Below are positions 16,377 through 25,062 of a stretch of DNA of 64,000 nt, one piece after another; position 1 is the stretch's first letter; each line of letters opens with the position of its first letter. Source of the stretch: Pseudomonas frederiksbergensis (GTDB lineage Bacteria > Pseudomonadota > Gammaproteobacteria > Pseudomonadales > Pseudomonadaceae); contig NZ_JQGJ02000004.1 of NCBI RefSeq assembly GCF_000802155.2, positions 434,001-498,000 of the forward strand, read 5' to 3'. The position numbers and the translations under genes were made by a program. Below the pieces are notes generated by a model. That model ran no database searches. It worked only from the letters and a program-made list of their open reading frames with translations, and had not been told where the DNA came from.

Positions 16377-17306
16377 CTAAACCTTCTCTAGCTTCTTTTC
16401 ATGGGCCGTCACCTGTTGGCACAGCTCGATCATCTGTTCACGCATCCACCGGTTGGCCGGATCCTGATCGGTGCTTTCATGCCAATAGAGATGGGTTTCC
16501 ACCGGCGGCACGTCATTGACGGGCAGCAGGAACGCGTGCAAGTCATGGCGGCGCGAGAAGCGCTCGGGAACGGTCATGACCATGTCGGTTTGTTGAAGCA
16601 CCTGGGAAGCCATCAGGTAATGCTGGGAGCGCAGGGCGATCTTGCGCTGGATGCCCATTTTGCCGAGGGCCAGGTCCACGTAACCCAGCCCGTTGCGGCG
16701 ACTGGATATATGCACGTGGGTCTGGGCCAGGTAATCGTCGAGGCTGAGTTTTTCCTTGTTTGCCAACGGATGGCCCTTGCGCATGGCGCAGACGTAACGG
16801 TCCTCCATCAGCTTGACGTGGCGCACTTGTGGATCGGTGTTGAGCGGGGCGTCGACCGCGAAATCCAGGCGCCCGGCGGCCAGTTCCTTGGTGGTTTCCC
16901 GGCGTTTGGACAGGAAGCTCTCGATGGCCACGGTCGGCGCCAGCCGACGCAGGCGCTGGAACAATGGCGGCAGGATCACGCCCTCGGTGAGGTCGGTCAT
17001 GCTGATGCGATAAGTCTTGACCGCTTGCAGCGGGTTGAAGATCCGACTTTCCTGCACCGACACCCGCAGCAGCGACAGGGCGTTGCGCACCGGCCCGATA
17101 ATGTTCTGGGCCATCGGCGTGGGCACCATGCCCTGGGCGGTGCGCACGAACAGCGGGTCGTTGAAGGTCTCGCGCAAACGCGCCAGGGCATTGGACACGG
17201 CCGGCTGAGTGATGCCGACGATCTGCCCGGCGCGGGTCAGGTTGGCTTCGGTGTAGATCGCATCGAAGACAATGAAAAGGTTGAGGTCGACCTTGCTCAG
17301 ATTCAT
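16377..17306 (-). CDS. LysR-family transcriptional regulator
   Basis: This 309-aa protein starts MNLSKVDLNLFIVFDAIYTE, typical of the NodD/LeuO-like LysR branch, with the helix-turn-helix at about residues 20-45 (NLTRAGQIVGITQPAVSNAL). A periplasmic-binding-protein-like effector domain runs from about residue 90. It is divergent from the acyl-CoA dehydrogenase gene across 177 bp, so that gene is the likely target. The inducer is unknown. Confidence 0.88.
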   Translation of the reverse strand: MNLSKVDLNLFIVFDAIYTEANLTRAGQIVGITQPAVSNALARLRETFNDPLFVRTAQGMVPTPMAQNIIGPVRNALSLLRVSVQESRIFNPLQAVKTYRISMTDLTEGVILPPLFQRLRRLAPTVAIESFLSKRRETTKELAAGRLDFAVDAPLNTDPQVRHVKLMEDRYVCAMRKGHPLANKEKLSLDDYLAQTHVHISSRRNGLGYVDLALGKMGIQRKIALRSQHYLMASQVLQQTDMVMTVPERFSRRHDLHAFLLPVNDVPPVETHLYWHESTDQDPANRWMREQMIELCQQVTAHEKKLEKV

Positions 17307-17483
17307 GGCGCTGCACTCTTATTCTTGGGCTTGTATGAGGTGCCGGGTGGCGATGCAAATCAGTGAACCATATATCGGTGATGAATGTTAATACACGCCG
17401 AGAATAGGTTAGGTAAATTTTCGTAGCTCAACTAGCATCGATTCCATGACCTAAAACAACCTCTGCCAAGAAGGTGCTTTCCC

Positions 17484-18713
17484 ATGGATTTTGCCTATTC
17501 CCCCAAGGTGCAGGAACTGCGTGAGCGTGTCACGGCGTTCATGGATGCCTATGTCTACCCGGCCGAAGCGGTTTTCGAACGACAAGTGGCCGAAGGCTAC
17601 CGTTGGCAGCCGACGGCGATCATGGAGGAGCTCAAGGCCAAGGCCCGGGCCGAGGGGCTGTGGAATCTGTTCCTGCCCGAATCCGAACTGGGCGCCGGAC
17701 TGACCAATCTGGAATACGCGCCGCTGGCGGAAATCATGGGGCGCTCGCTGCTGGGGCCGGAGCCGTTCAACTGCTCGGCGCCGGACACCGGCAACATGGA
17801 AGTGCTGGTGCGCTACGCCAATGAAGAACAGAAGCAACGCTGGCTCGAGCCGTTGCTGCGGGGCGAAATTCGCTCGGCCTTCGCCATGACCGAACCGGAC
17901 GTCGCGTCCTCCGACGCCACCAACATGGCTGCCCGTGCCGAGCGCGACGGGGACGAGTGGGTGATCAACGGCAAGAAGTGGTGGACCTCAGGCGCCTGCG
18001 ACCCGCGCTGCAAAATCCTGATTTTCATGGGCCTTAGCAATCCCGACGCACCCCGTCACGCCCAGCACTCGATGATCCTGGTGCCGGTGGGCACGCCCGG
18101 GGTGAAGATCGTCCGGCCATTGCCTGTGTTTGGTTATGACGATGCGCCCCACGGCCACGCCGAGGTGCTGTTCGACAATGTGCGGGTGCCTTACGAAAAC
18201 GTCCTGTTGGGCGAGGGCCGCGGTTTCGAGATTGCCCAAGGCCGCCTCGGCCCAGGTCGGATTCACCACTGCATGCGCTCGATCGGCATGGCTGAGCGCG
18301 CATTGGAGTTGATGTGCCAGCGCGCCATCAGTCGCACCGCATTCGGCAAGCCGTTGGCGCGCCTGGGCGGCAACATCGACAAGATCGCCGACTCGCGTAT
18401 GGAAATCGACATGGCTCGCCTGCTGACGTTGAAGGCGGCGTACATGATGGACACCGTCGGCAACAAAGTGGCCAAGAGCGAAATTGCCCAGATCAAGGTC
18501 GTTGCGCCGAACGTGGCTTTGAAAGTCATCGACCGGGCGATCCAGATTCACGGCGGGGCTGGGGTTTCCAACGATTTTCCACTGGCCTACATGTATGCCA
18601 TGCAGCGCACGCTACGCCTGGCCGACGGCCCGGATGAAGTCCACCGCGCCGCTATCGGCAAGTTCGAGATCGGCAAATACGTGCCCAAGGAGATGTTGCG
18701 TAGCGAGCGCTGA
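17484..18713 (+). CDS. Acyl-CoA dehydrogenase (ACAD10/11-like)
   Basis: This 409-aa flavoprotein has the family motifs [17 protein letters not shown] (FAD and substrate contact), [15 protein letters not shown] and [20 protein letters not shown], the last being the C-terminal FAD/dimer segment. The length and the [11 protein letters not shown] segment match the ACAD10/11-like branch, which often handles unusual or long acyl-CoAs. It stands alone downstream of a divergent LysR regulator. The substrate is not deducible. Confidence 0.88.
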   Translation: MDFAYSPKVQELRERVTAFMDAYVYPAEAVFERQVAEGYRWQPTAIMEELKAKARAEGLWNLFLPESELGAGLTNLEYAPLAEIMGRSLLGPEPFNCSAPDTGNMEVLVRYANEEQKQRWLEPLLRGEIRSAFAMTEPDVASSDATNMAARAERDGDEWVINGKKWWTSGACDPRCKILIFMGLSNPDAPRHAQHSMILVPVGTPGVKIVRPLPVFGYDDAPHGHAEVLFDNVRVPYENVLLGEGRGFEIAQGRLGPGRIHHCMRSIGMAERALELMCQRAISRTAFGKPLARLGGNIDKIADSRMEIDMARLLTLKAAYMMDTVGNKVAKSEIAQIKVVAPNVALKVIDRAIQIHGGAGVSNDFPLAYMYAMQRTLRLADGPDEVHRAAIGKFEIGKYVPKEMLRSER

Positions 18714-18740
18714 AGGTGTGAGCTCTCCCACCGGTAAACC

Positions 18741-18772
18741 CTGTGGGAGCGAGCTTGTTCGCGATGATGGCC
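18741..18772. repeat. REP-type hairpin
   Basis: CTGTGGGAGCGAGCTTGTTC followed by GCGATGATGG is a canonical Pseudomonas REP sequence between two convergent genes. Confidence 0.75.
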
Positions 18773-18790
18773 GCTTCGACACTGAGCCAG

Positions 18791-19660
18791 TTACTCCTTG
18801 ACGCTCATGTATTCCTCTGCCCAACGGATGTATTCCTCGGGTTGAGTATAGGTATGGGTCAGCTCGGTGGCGCTCAGGTCTGATGCCTGGGTGAAGATCT
18901 GACGCTGCTCCCGCAGGCTGTCGTAAGTCGCTTTGATCGCGGCGAAATAGGCGCCGTGGCCATCGATGGTGATCCGAACACCCAGCTCGGCCAGGCGCTT
19001 GTCGTCTCGCAGCAACGGGTTGCCGTAAGTCACCAGCATCAACGGCACGTTCAGGTTCTCGCTGATCTTTTCCAGGTGCTCGAAATCCTGGACGCCCACC
19101 ATGCAGATACCGTCGGCGCCGGCACGTTCGTATTGCTGGGTGCGGCTGATGATCTCCTGGACCGGCAGTATCCCGGCGTTGGTCCGGGCAATGATGGCCA
19201 TCTCCGGATCGACGCGCGCTTCCAGGGCGGCGCGGATCTTGCCGACGCCTTCGGCCACGCTGATCAGGTCGGTGGACTTGCGGCCAAACTGGGCCGGCAG
19301 CAAGGTGTCTTCGATGGTCAGCGCAGCCACGCCGGCGCGTTCGAGTTCGATGATGGTACGCATCACGTTAAGCGCATTGCCGTAGCCATGGTCAGCGTCG
19401 GCAATGAACGGCAATTGTGCCACGCGGCCAATCCGAGTCGCCTGTTCGGCAAATTCGCTGAGGGTGATCAAGGCAAAGTCCGGTGCGCCCAACACTTGCA
19501 ATGACGCCACCGAGCCGCCGAGGATCCCCACCTCAAAACCCAGGTCGGCGGCAATGCGCGCCGACATCGGGTCGAACACGGAGGCGGTGTGGTAGCACGT
19601 CTTGGAGGCCAGCAATTGCCGGAAGTTGCGACGCAAATCTTGATGGGAAAGCCTGGACAT
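18791..19660 (-). CDS. Oxaloacetate decarboxylase-like enzyme of the PEP mutase/isocitrate lyase superfamily
   Basis: This 289-aa TIM-barrel protein has the superfamily metal site [18 protein letters not shown] and the active-site segment [13 protein letters not shown]. It closely resembles the P. aeruginosa PA4872 type, characterised as an oxaloacetate decarboxylase rather than a PEP mutase or lyase. It lacks the KKCGH motif of isocitrate and methylisocitrate lyases. The start at ATG 19660 matches the family N-terminus; a longer frame exists but has no support. Confidence 0.88.
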   Translation of the reverse strand: MSRLSHQDLRRNFRQLLASKTCYHTASVFDPMSARIAADLGFEVGILGGSVASLQVLGAPDFALITLSEFAEQATRIGRVAQLPFIADADHGYGNALNVMRTIIELERAGVAALTIEDTLLPAQFGRKSTDLISVAEGVGKIRAALEARVDPEMAIIARTNAGILPVQEIISRTQQYERAGADGICMVGVQDFEHLEKISENLNVPLMLVTYGNPLLRDDKRLAELGVRITIDGHGAYFAAIKATYDSLREQRQIFTQASDLSATELTHTYTQPEEYIRWAEEYMSVKE

Positions 19661-19784
19661 ATGAGATCCACCAATGGAATGGAAAGGCTTGAGCAAAAGT
19701 GTCAACGCCAAAGAGCCAAAGGCTATCACGCTGTGGGGATAAAAGATTATGTCGAACGCGCATGGGCCATGCTTTGCAGTGCAC

Positions 19785-19819
19785 CAAAAAAGGGCCGCAG
19801 ACCGGGAAGGTCTGCAGCC
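19785..19819 (-). terminator. Rho-independent terminator of the unknown three-gene operon
   Basis: On the minus strand an 11-bp stem (19809-19819 pairing with 19793-19803, one mismatch) is followed by a run of T residues (19785-19790). It lies 20 bp past the stop of the 63-aa gene, so the operon at 19839-21488 ends here and does not run into the decarboxylase gene. Confidence 0.8.
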
Positions 19820-19838
19820 ATGAAAAAACCCCTATAAC

Positions 19839-20030
19839 TTATTTGTCATCCTCCTGAGCTGTTGCCCGCCATATATTTTTTATTTCATGGATGTTTGCGA
19901 CGTTGTAGCGAAGCGTGTATTCGCCGCAGGGCATGTCGCCTTCCTGTTTCAATTGGACGGCTGTATCCAGCGCTTTGGCCGCTGCACGTAGCAAGGGAGC
20001 TTCATCCCAGTTTTTCATCGAATGATTCAT
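19839..20030 (-). CDS. Small uncharacterised protein, third gene of unknown operon
   Basis: This 63-aa acidic/basic protein has no signal peptide or membrane segment and a single Cys (GDMPCGEYTLRY). I do not recognise the family. It begins 19 bp after the cupin gene stop and is followed by the operon terminator, which supports translation as part of the operon. The Shine-Dalgarno is weak; a second ATG at codon 5 is possible. Confidence 0.55.
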   Translation of the reverse strand: MNHSMKNWDEAPLLRAAAKALDTAVQLKQEGDMPCGEYTLRYNVANIHEIKNIWRATAQEDDK

Positions 20031-20049
20031 GGTTGGTTTACATCTCCGA

Positions 20050-20709
20050 TTATTGAGCGGCCCAGGGCAGCTCGGTTTTTAGCAACGACAGCGTGTCTGT
20101 AAACAGCGCCGTCTCTTGCGAAGTAATGCCAGGGTAAAGCGGGACATGGTTTCTATCGAAGCACCATGCTTCGTCGGTCCTTATCAACCCTTCAGGGTGA
20201 ATGAGTAAGCTCAGGGATGCGGACATTGCCTGCGGCGCGCTTTGTTTATGGACTTCTCGTAATGCAGGCATGTAAAGGACTTCACCCGGTGCAAGTTTTA
20301 TTTTGCGTTCTTCTCCCAGTCGGGGAGATTTACCCGCTTTCAATGGCAAGTCGTCGAGTATTTCCCGGATGACGGTTATGTAACCATCACCGCTGTAGCC
20401 GGCAGCATACATCTCAAAGTCATGACTATGATTTAAATCATAGATAAATGTTTCGCTCTCATCGGTGCTGTTGACGGGTGACCAGAAGCCCAGGCGAAGG
20501 GTGAATTCCTCATTGCTATGCAGAACAAATACATAAGCATTGTAAATACTGTTGTGCGTGCTAAAACCGTCCTGCTGGATCGTTGCATAAATATGATCGC
20601 TCAATAAAGAACGGTTTCTGGCTAGTTGCCGTAGGTCTTCGATAATCCTCGTATTGTCTCGCTGCCTATCATAAGTTTCCAAGCGCGTGATAAATGTCTT
20701 TAGGTTCAT
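20050..20709 (-). CDS. Cupin-fold protein, second gene of unknown operon
   Basis: This 219-aa protein carries both cupin signatures. Motif 1 is HSHDFEMYAAGYSGDG (about residues 108-123; His, His and Glu ligands) and motif 2 is GEVLYMPALREVHKQ (Gly, Pro, His ligand). It could therefore bind Fe or another divalent metal and act as a dioxygenase, isomerase or sensor. ATG 20709 follows GGAGG inside the end of the upstream gene and overlaps that gene's stop (ATGA), so translation is coupled. The region is clearly AT-richer than its flanks. No named family or substrate is recognisable. Confidence 0.75.
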   Translation of the reverse strand: MNLKTFITRLETYDRQRDNTRIIEDLRQLARNRSLLSDHIYATIQQDGFSTHNSIYNAYVFVLHSNEEFTLRLGFWSPVNSTDESETFIYDLNHSHDFEMYAAGYSGDGYITVIREILDDLPLKAGKSPRLGEERKIKLAPGEVLYMPALREVHKQSAPQAMSASLSLLIHPEGLIRTDEAWCFDRNHVPLYPGITSQETALFTDTLSLLKTELPWAAQ

Positions 20710-21488
20710 GCTGCCTCCAGAGGCCGGAGTAAGTCGTCCAGTCGGGCGTTCTGGTGTTTTTTCAGCAGTTGGACGTAGTTCAAAGCGTTTAATCGGTCGG
20801 TCCGATAGAGGATCTGAAAGGCCTTCCATGCCACGGCGGGGTGATAGTGGTAGATCAGTTCCCCCGCGACCCTGTGCATTTCAGGGTCCTGAATTGTGTC
20901 GAGCAGTTCCAGGCTCACCAGATAACGGGCAGCACTTTCATCGTGAGGTAACCAGGCGATCTTACGCAGCGAGACACGATCAAATACGCTGATATCCATG
21001 GCTCTGTTTGGAAAATTAATTCTCCCTGTCAGTTTGGCTGGCTCCCGACGTGTTTGGATATAGTCAAACAACATATGATGACCATCGATGATCAACGGAT
21101 TTTTCTTGTCGATCATTGCAATGGCCGCCTTTTCGATACGACCCTCCTTGACAGTGTATCGCTGGATCTCGAATGGTTGGTCGAGCGCGAATAAAATGCT
21201 TTGGCCGGGCACTGAATACAGCGGGGCGGGGGTAGGGTCGAACTTGGATAATTTGATACTTATGTTGACCTTGTTGGTCTTGTGCAGTACCAGGGTTCTC
21301 GTATGTGTGTTTGTGATGTTCATTATTGTTGCCCGCCGGGATTGCGCCGTGGCGAAGGCTGGTTCGGCCATCAGTTGAGAAATCAGTTGTCGTGCTTCCG
21401 ATGTCATGTCCAATTCTTTAATTGTTTTCGCTATGTCTGTAGGCGAATTTTTCTTGGAGATTAGATTTTTTATCATGATCATTTTCAT
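20706..21488 (-). CDS. Uncharacterised protein with C-terminal HEAT-like helices, first gene of unknown operon
   Basis: This protein of about 260 aa has an N-terminal helical stretch, a central beta-rich part (LYSVPGQSILFALDQPFEIQ) containing IIDGHHMLFDY, and a C-terminal array of short helix pairs (YLVSLELLDTIQDPEMHRVA and the next repeat) resembling HEAT/PBS-lyase repeats, a protein-interaction scaffold. The start is uncertain: ATGs at 21488, 21482 and 21476 are clustered, none with a good ribosome site, and ATG 21410 is a shorter option. It overlaps the cupin gene by four bases. I do not recognise the family. Confidence 0.65.
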   Translation of the reverse strand: MKMIMIKNLISKKNSPTDIAKTIKELDMTSEARQLISQLMAEPAFATAQSRRATIMNITNTHTRTLVLHKTNKVNISIKLSKFDPTPAPLYSVPGQSILFALDQPFEIQRYTVKEGRIEKAAIAMIDKKNPLIIDGHHMLFDYIQTRREPAKLTGRINFPNRAMDISVFDRVSLRKIAWLPHDESAARYLVSLELLDTIQDPEMHRVAGELIYHYHPAVAWKAFQILYRTDRLNALNYVQLLKKHQNARLDDLLRPLEAA

Positions 21489-21623
21489 TGCGGCGGGGCG
21501 ATGTCGCAAAGTATGGGGTTGGCCCGGGGATGGAGCAACTTTGCATTTGTTGATAAGTATTGCTAGTTGTACTTTGTCGCTATGTCGGCTGACGGGGAAG
21601 TTGTTGTCCGTTGCTTGTGTTGC

Positions 21624-21650
21624 CTTGCCCTCACGTTGCATGAGGGCAAG
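21624..21650 (-). terminator. Stem-loop downstream of aruG (possible terminator)
   Basis: CTTGCCCTCA (21624-21633) and TGAGGGCAAG (21641-21650) form a perfect 10-bp stem with a 7-base loop. There is no T-run on the minus strand, so termination is likely but not of the classic type. It separates aruG from the unknown operon. Confidence 0.55.
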
Positions 21651-21676
21651 TAATTACAAAGAAATACAGCGGGTCG

Positions 21677-22711
21677 TTATGCCGCCTTCGCCTGCCGGCC
21701 TTGTTTATGCAGCGGTACGGCCCGTACCGTGTCCCCCGGTTGCACTTGCAAGCGTTTGGCGGTGATGCGGTCGACAAGCAGGTTGTGGCCATGCAAGTGG
21801 GCGCGGGCGCTGGTGACGCGGCAGTTTTCCAAGCGCCGGTTGTGAATCAGCCAGACCGGCGCCTGTTCGTCCGGTATGCCGACTGCCAACGTCAGCGGTT
21901 GGCTGTCGCGCACGCTACGGATCTTCGACACCGTTGCCTCGACCACCGGGCCAGCATCGAAAATATCGACGTATCCCTTGTGGGCGAAACCTTCGGCACT
22001 GAGGATCCTCAAGGCCGGTTCGGTATTGGGATGAGCCTTGCCGATCACGGCCTGGGCTTGTTCGGTGAGCAGGCACGTATAGAGCGGCTGGCGCGGCATC
22101 AGCTCGGCGATGAATGACTTGTTACCCATGCCGGACAGCTGATCGGCGTAGCTGAAATCCTTCTGGAAGAAGTGCCTTCCCAGGCTGTCCCAGAAGGGCG
22201 AGCAGCCCTGCTCATCGGCATGGCCGCGCAGTTCGGCAATGAGTTTTTCACCAAAGAGGGTCGGAAACTCGGCGACGAACAGCAAGCGCGCCAAGGACAG
22301 CAAACGACCGTTATGGCCCCGGCGCTGCTCGGGACGCAGGAACAACGAGCAGATTTCCGATTGTCCGGTCATTTCGTTGTTGAGAAACAGCGTCGGGATC
22401 TGTCGCTGGATGCCCAATTCAGGCGCCGAGCTGACCGTCACACCCACGCGATAGTTGTACCAGGGCTCGCGTACCCCAACCGCACCGGTCAGCGCACTGA
22501 TCCCCACCACCTGCCGGTCATCATCCTCCAGCACGAACAGGTAGTCGGCATCGGCCCGTTCAACCTGCCCGGCGAACGTTCGCTGGGCCCAGCGCACCCG
22601 GTGCGCCAAGCGTTCTTCATTCGCCGGCAGGCTGGTAAACCCAGGGCCGGCACAGCGCGCCAGGTCCATCAATGCAGGCAGGTCGGTCAGGACGACCGGG
22701 CGGACAATCAT
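21677..22711 (-). CDS. aruG: Arginine/ornithine N-succinyltransferase beta subunit homologue
   Basis: This 344-aa GNAT-like protein starts MIVRPVVLTDLPALMDLARC and carries REPWYNYRVGVTVSSAPEL and GYVDIFDAGPVVEA, all diagnostic of AruG/AstA. With AruF it transfers succinyl from succinyl-CoA to arginine or ornithine, the first step of the AST pathway. It follows the alpha-subunit gene by 28 bp. The usual neighbours aruC, aruD, aruB and aruE are absent, so this may be a second, divergent copy. Confidence 0.88.
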   Translation of the reverse strand: MIVRPVVLTDLPALMDLARCAGPGFTSLPANEERLAHRVRWAQRTFAGQVERADADYLFVLEDDDRQVVGISALTGAVGVREPWYNYRVGVTVSSAPELGIQRQIPTLFLNNEMTGQSEICSLFLRPEQRRGHNGRLLSLARLLFVAEFPTLFGEKLIAELRGHADEQGCSPFWDSLGRHFFQKDFSYADQLSGMGNKSFIAELMPRQPLYTCLLTEQAQAVIGKAHPNTEPALRILSAEGFAHKGYVDIFDAGPVVEATVSKIRSVRDSQPLTLAVGIPDEQAPVWLIHNRRLENCRVTSARAHLHGHNLLVDRITAKRLQVQPGDTVRAVPLHKQGRQAKAA

Positions 22712-22739
22712 GGTGTCGCTCCTTGATCATGCCGGGCAT

Positions 22740-23756
22740 TCATAAGCTGGCCACCCGGATCCAGTCACCCTCTGCGATGTCCAGTGCGGCCAGCATGTCG
22801 GGAGCTAGAAAAACAGAGCTTTCGCCGTTGACTTCCAGGTCGGCGACGATGGCGCGGAAATTACCCAGGCGATCATTGCTGACCAGGTAACGACCCGTGG
22901 CGTCGATCTGTCGGCGCTGGCGCGCGATAGCCAAGCGGCTCTGGGCGATCGAGCGGATGTTCGCGATTCGGGCGTGCAGGGTGGGGCCACCGTCAAAGAT
23001 GTCCACGTAGTTGTTGGTTTCGAAACCTTCGCGCTCGAGGATATCGAAGGCTTCCTGGCCCTCGGGATGGACTCGCCCGATACAGGCCTGGGCCGCGGCC
23101 GGCAACATGGGGACGTAAATCGGGTATTGAGGCATCAGCTCAGCCAGGAAGGTCCGGCTGCGCAGGCCACAAAGACGTTCGGCCTCGATGTAGGGCAGGT
23201 CGAAAAAATGCTGCCCCACGGCGTCCCAGAAGGGCGACTGGCCATCCTCGCTGCTGAAACCGACGATTTCGGTAATCACCGAGTCGGCAAAGCGCCGGGG
23301 ATGGGCACCGATGAACATCAGCCGTGCCCGGGAGAGCAACTCCGACTGCGGCGTGCGAACACGTGAGGCGTCGATGTGGAACCCCCGTAGCAGCGTTTGG
23401 CCGCTCAGATCCTGGCAGAGCGACAGCGCGGGTACGCCGTGCTGGATGTTCAGCTCCCGGGATTCACTGGAGAACGGTCGGTTACGCAAGCTGTAGAACG
23501 GTTCGCCGCACCCCGTGGTGGCGACGATTTCGGAACAGCCCGCGAGGTGGCCCGATTCAAGGTCCTGCAAGACAAAAAAATAATTTTCCCCACCTGGGGT
23601 CTGCACTTCGGCTTCGAACGAAGCACACGACGCGAGAATTTTTTCCCGCAGGTGGTCGATGTCGTCAGGAAGCGAAGTGACGCCTACGAGGCTATCGCGG
23701 GCCAGCTGTTGCAGTTGCGGCAAATCGGTCAATTGAACTGGACGTAAAGCCAGCAT
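22740..23756 (-). CDS. aruF: Arginine/ornithine N-succinyltransferase alpha subunit homologue
   Basis: This 338-aa paralogue of the beta subunit has LVGVTSLPDDIDHLREKILA, FLAELMPQYPIYVPMLP and NNYVDIFDGGPTLHAR, which identify the AruF type. The two subunits form the heteromeric succinyltransferase. ATG 23756 is preferred because AGGAG sits eight bases upstream; an in-frame GTG at 23765 overlaps that site. Several positions (e.g. LSLCQDLSGQTLLRGFHID) look divergent from the canonical enzyme, by eye, in line with a paralogue. Confidence 0.86.
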   Translation of the reverse strand: MLALRPVQLTDLPQLQQLARDSLVGVTSLPDDIDHLREKILASCASFEAEVQTPGGENYFFVLQDLESGHLAGCSEIVATTGCGEPFYSLRNRPFSSESRELNIQHGVPALSLCQDLSGQTLLRGFHIDASRVRTPQSELLSRARLMFIGAHPRRFADSVITEIVGFSSEDGQSPFWDAVGQHFFDLPYIEAERLCGLRSRTFLAELMPQYPIYVPMLPAAAQACIGRVHPEGQEAFDILEREGFETNNYVDIFDGGPTLHARIANIRSIAQSRLAIARQRRQIDATGRYLVSNDRLGNFRAIVADLEVNGESSVFLAPDMLAALDIAEGDWIRVASL

Positions 23757-23865
23757 GGATTGCACTCCTGTTCCAAAGAGCCCGCTGATGGATACCGGGC
23801 TTGACGATCACTGTCGTTGTCCACGCATTGCTAGCCTTGCGGCTGAAAATCCCGAACCGTCGTGT

Positions 23866-24618
23866 TTATAGCAGGGGGGCGAGGTAGGCGCTCCAGGTCC
23901 GCACCGACTCGGGACAGCGCAACTGGTCGTTACGTACTTCGATCAACACCGAATCCAGGCCGCGACCGTCGCCATGGACAGGAACCGTCATGTCACTCAA
24001 CGGGCTGACCTTGTAGGGCTGGTTGCCGGCCACCCGCAGCGAATGCCTGGCCAGCCCCTCGACGATGCGCTGGGCGTATTCCCTGGCTTCGCCGAACAGC
24101 ACGCCGGCCTCGAGTGCGCGCGGCTGACCGTAGAACACCGGGGTGAAGCTGTGGATACCCACCACGCGCACGACCCGGTTGTCGGCCAGGCGCCGGTCGA
24201 TCAGGGCTCGCAGTTGATCGTGGAATGGATGGAACAGGCACTGCTGGCGGTATTGGCGCGTGGCGTCGTCCAGCGAGTGGTTACCGGGGATCTGGTAGAT
24301 CTCGCTTTGCGCCGGAATGCTGTCGGGGACGTGTAACGGGCGGTTCAAGTCGATCAACAGCCGCGAGTAGTTGGCCGACAGCAGCGTCGCGCCGAGGGTC
24401 TCGGACAATCGCTCGGCCAAGGCCAGTGCGCCGATGTCCCAGGCGACATGATCCTGGGAAGCCGTCTCATCCAGGCCCAGGTCGTTCAGCGCGCCTGGGA
24501 TGAATCGACTGGCGTGTTCACAAACCAGCAGCAGCGGGTGCTCAGACTCTCCCCGCAGCAATCGAAAAGCAGGCTTGGTGTATAGACCCGATTCGGCGCA
24601 TTCAATGGATTCACGCAT
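23866..24618 (-). CDS. N-formylglutamate amidohydrolase family protein
   Basis: This 250-aa member of the FGase family has LLLVCEHASRFIPGAL, AWDIGALALAERLSETLGA and LLIDLNRPLHVPDS, which are the metal-site segments, plus VVGIHSFTPVF. HutG-type enzymes hydrolyse N-formylglutamate in histidine breakdown, but no hut gene is nearby. Placement upstream of aruFG suggests a role with glutamate- or arginine-derived amides (inference). ATG 24618 matches the family start; the ribosome site is weak, and the start overlaps the end of a small upstream frame by eight bases. Confidence 0.8.
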   Translation of the reverse strand: MRESIECAESGLYTKPAFRLLRGESEHPLLLVCEHASRFIPGALNDLGLDETASQDHVAWDIGALALAERLSETLGATLLSANYSRLLIDLNRPLHVPDSIPAQSEIYQIPGNHSLDDATRQYRQQCLFHPFHDQLRALIDRRLADNRVVRVVGIHSFTPVFYGQPRALEAGVLFGEAREYAQRIVEGLARHSLRVAGNQPYKVSPLSDMTVPVHGDGRGLDSVLIEVRNDQLRCPESVRTWSAYLAPLL

Positions 24619-24814
24619 AGTGTTCACAAAGTTCGGCAGGTGGCGGCGCCTTGGGCGAGGCCGGCTCCCGGGCCCCCAAGGCAGGACTGGTTTGAACCGG
24701 CGCGTTGGACGCAGCTTCGAACAGCATCCACTTGCGCAGGGCACCTACGGCCCGGCGTCCCGATGGCGGTAAAAACAGGCACGGATCGCTGGTCTGGTCT
24801 CTGGAGAGAGGCAT
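24611..24814 (-). CDS. Possible small leader protein upstream of the formylglutamate amidohydrolase
   Basis: This 67-aa frame begins at ATG 24814 behind a strong AAGGAG site with five-base spacing and ends eight bases inside the next gene, an arrangement typical of translational coupling. The product is proline-rich at its end and has no recognised domain. The strong ribosome site is the main support; the composition does not exclude a chance frame. Confidence 0.4.
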   Translation of the reverse strand: MPLSRDQTSDPCLFLPPSGRRAVGALRKWMLFEAASNAPVQTSPALGAREPASPKAPPPAELCEHYA

Positions 24815-25062
24815 CCGTGCTCCTTGCCTGGATGGGTGTCGGGGTTGTTTTTCCTTAAGTCGAAAATAGTATTTGGGTAGCAGGTGCTACGTGTCCAGAG
24901 GTTTTTACGTTCCGTTTAAAAAGTCTGGAATTATGTGTAGCCCTTGTAGGGCAAGGGTTTGGTTGAGGTGGCCGCATATGTCAGGTATTGCTTCAGTTGG
25001 TGTCGGACTTAACGCCTTTTTGTCCAAGTTTATTTAACTTCATATAAGGTGATGTACAAGAA

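Noticed and set aside
21406..21765. A 119-aa plus-strand frame between the unknown operon and aruG
   Set aside because: It overlaps both genes antisense, spans a stem-loop and has no domain.
24815..25062. Possible cobalamin riboswitch ahead of the phosphatase-cobF pair
   Set aside because: The region lacks the conserved B12-box (GCCACTG) and the expected folded core.
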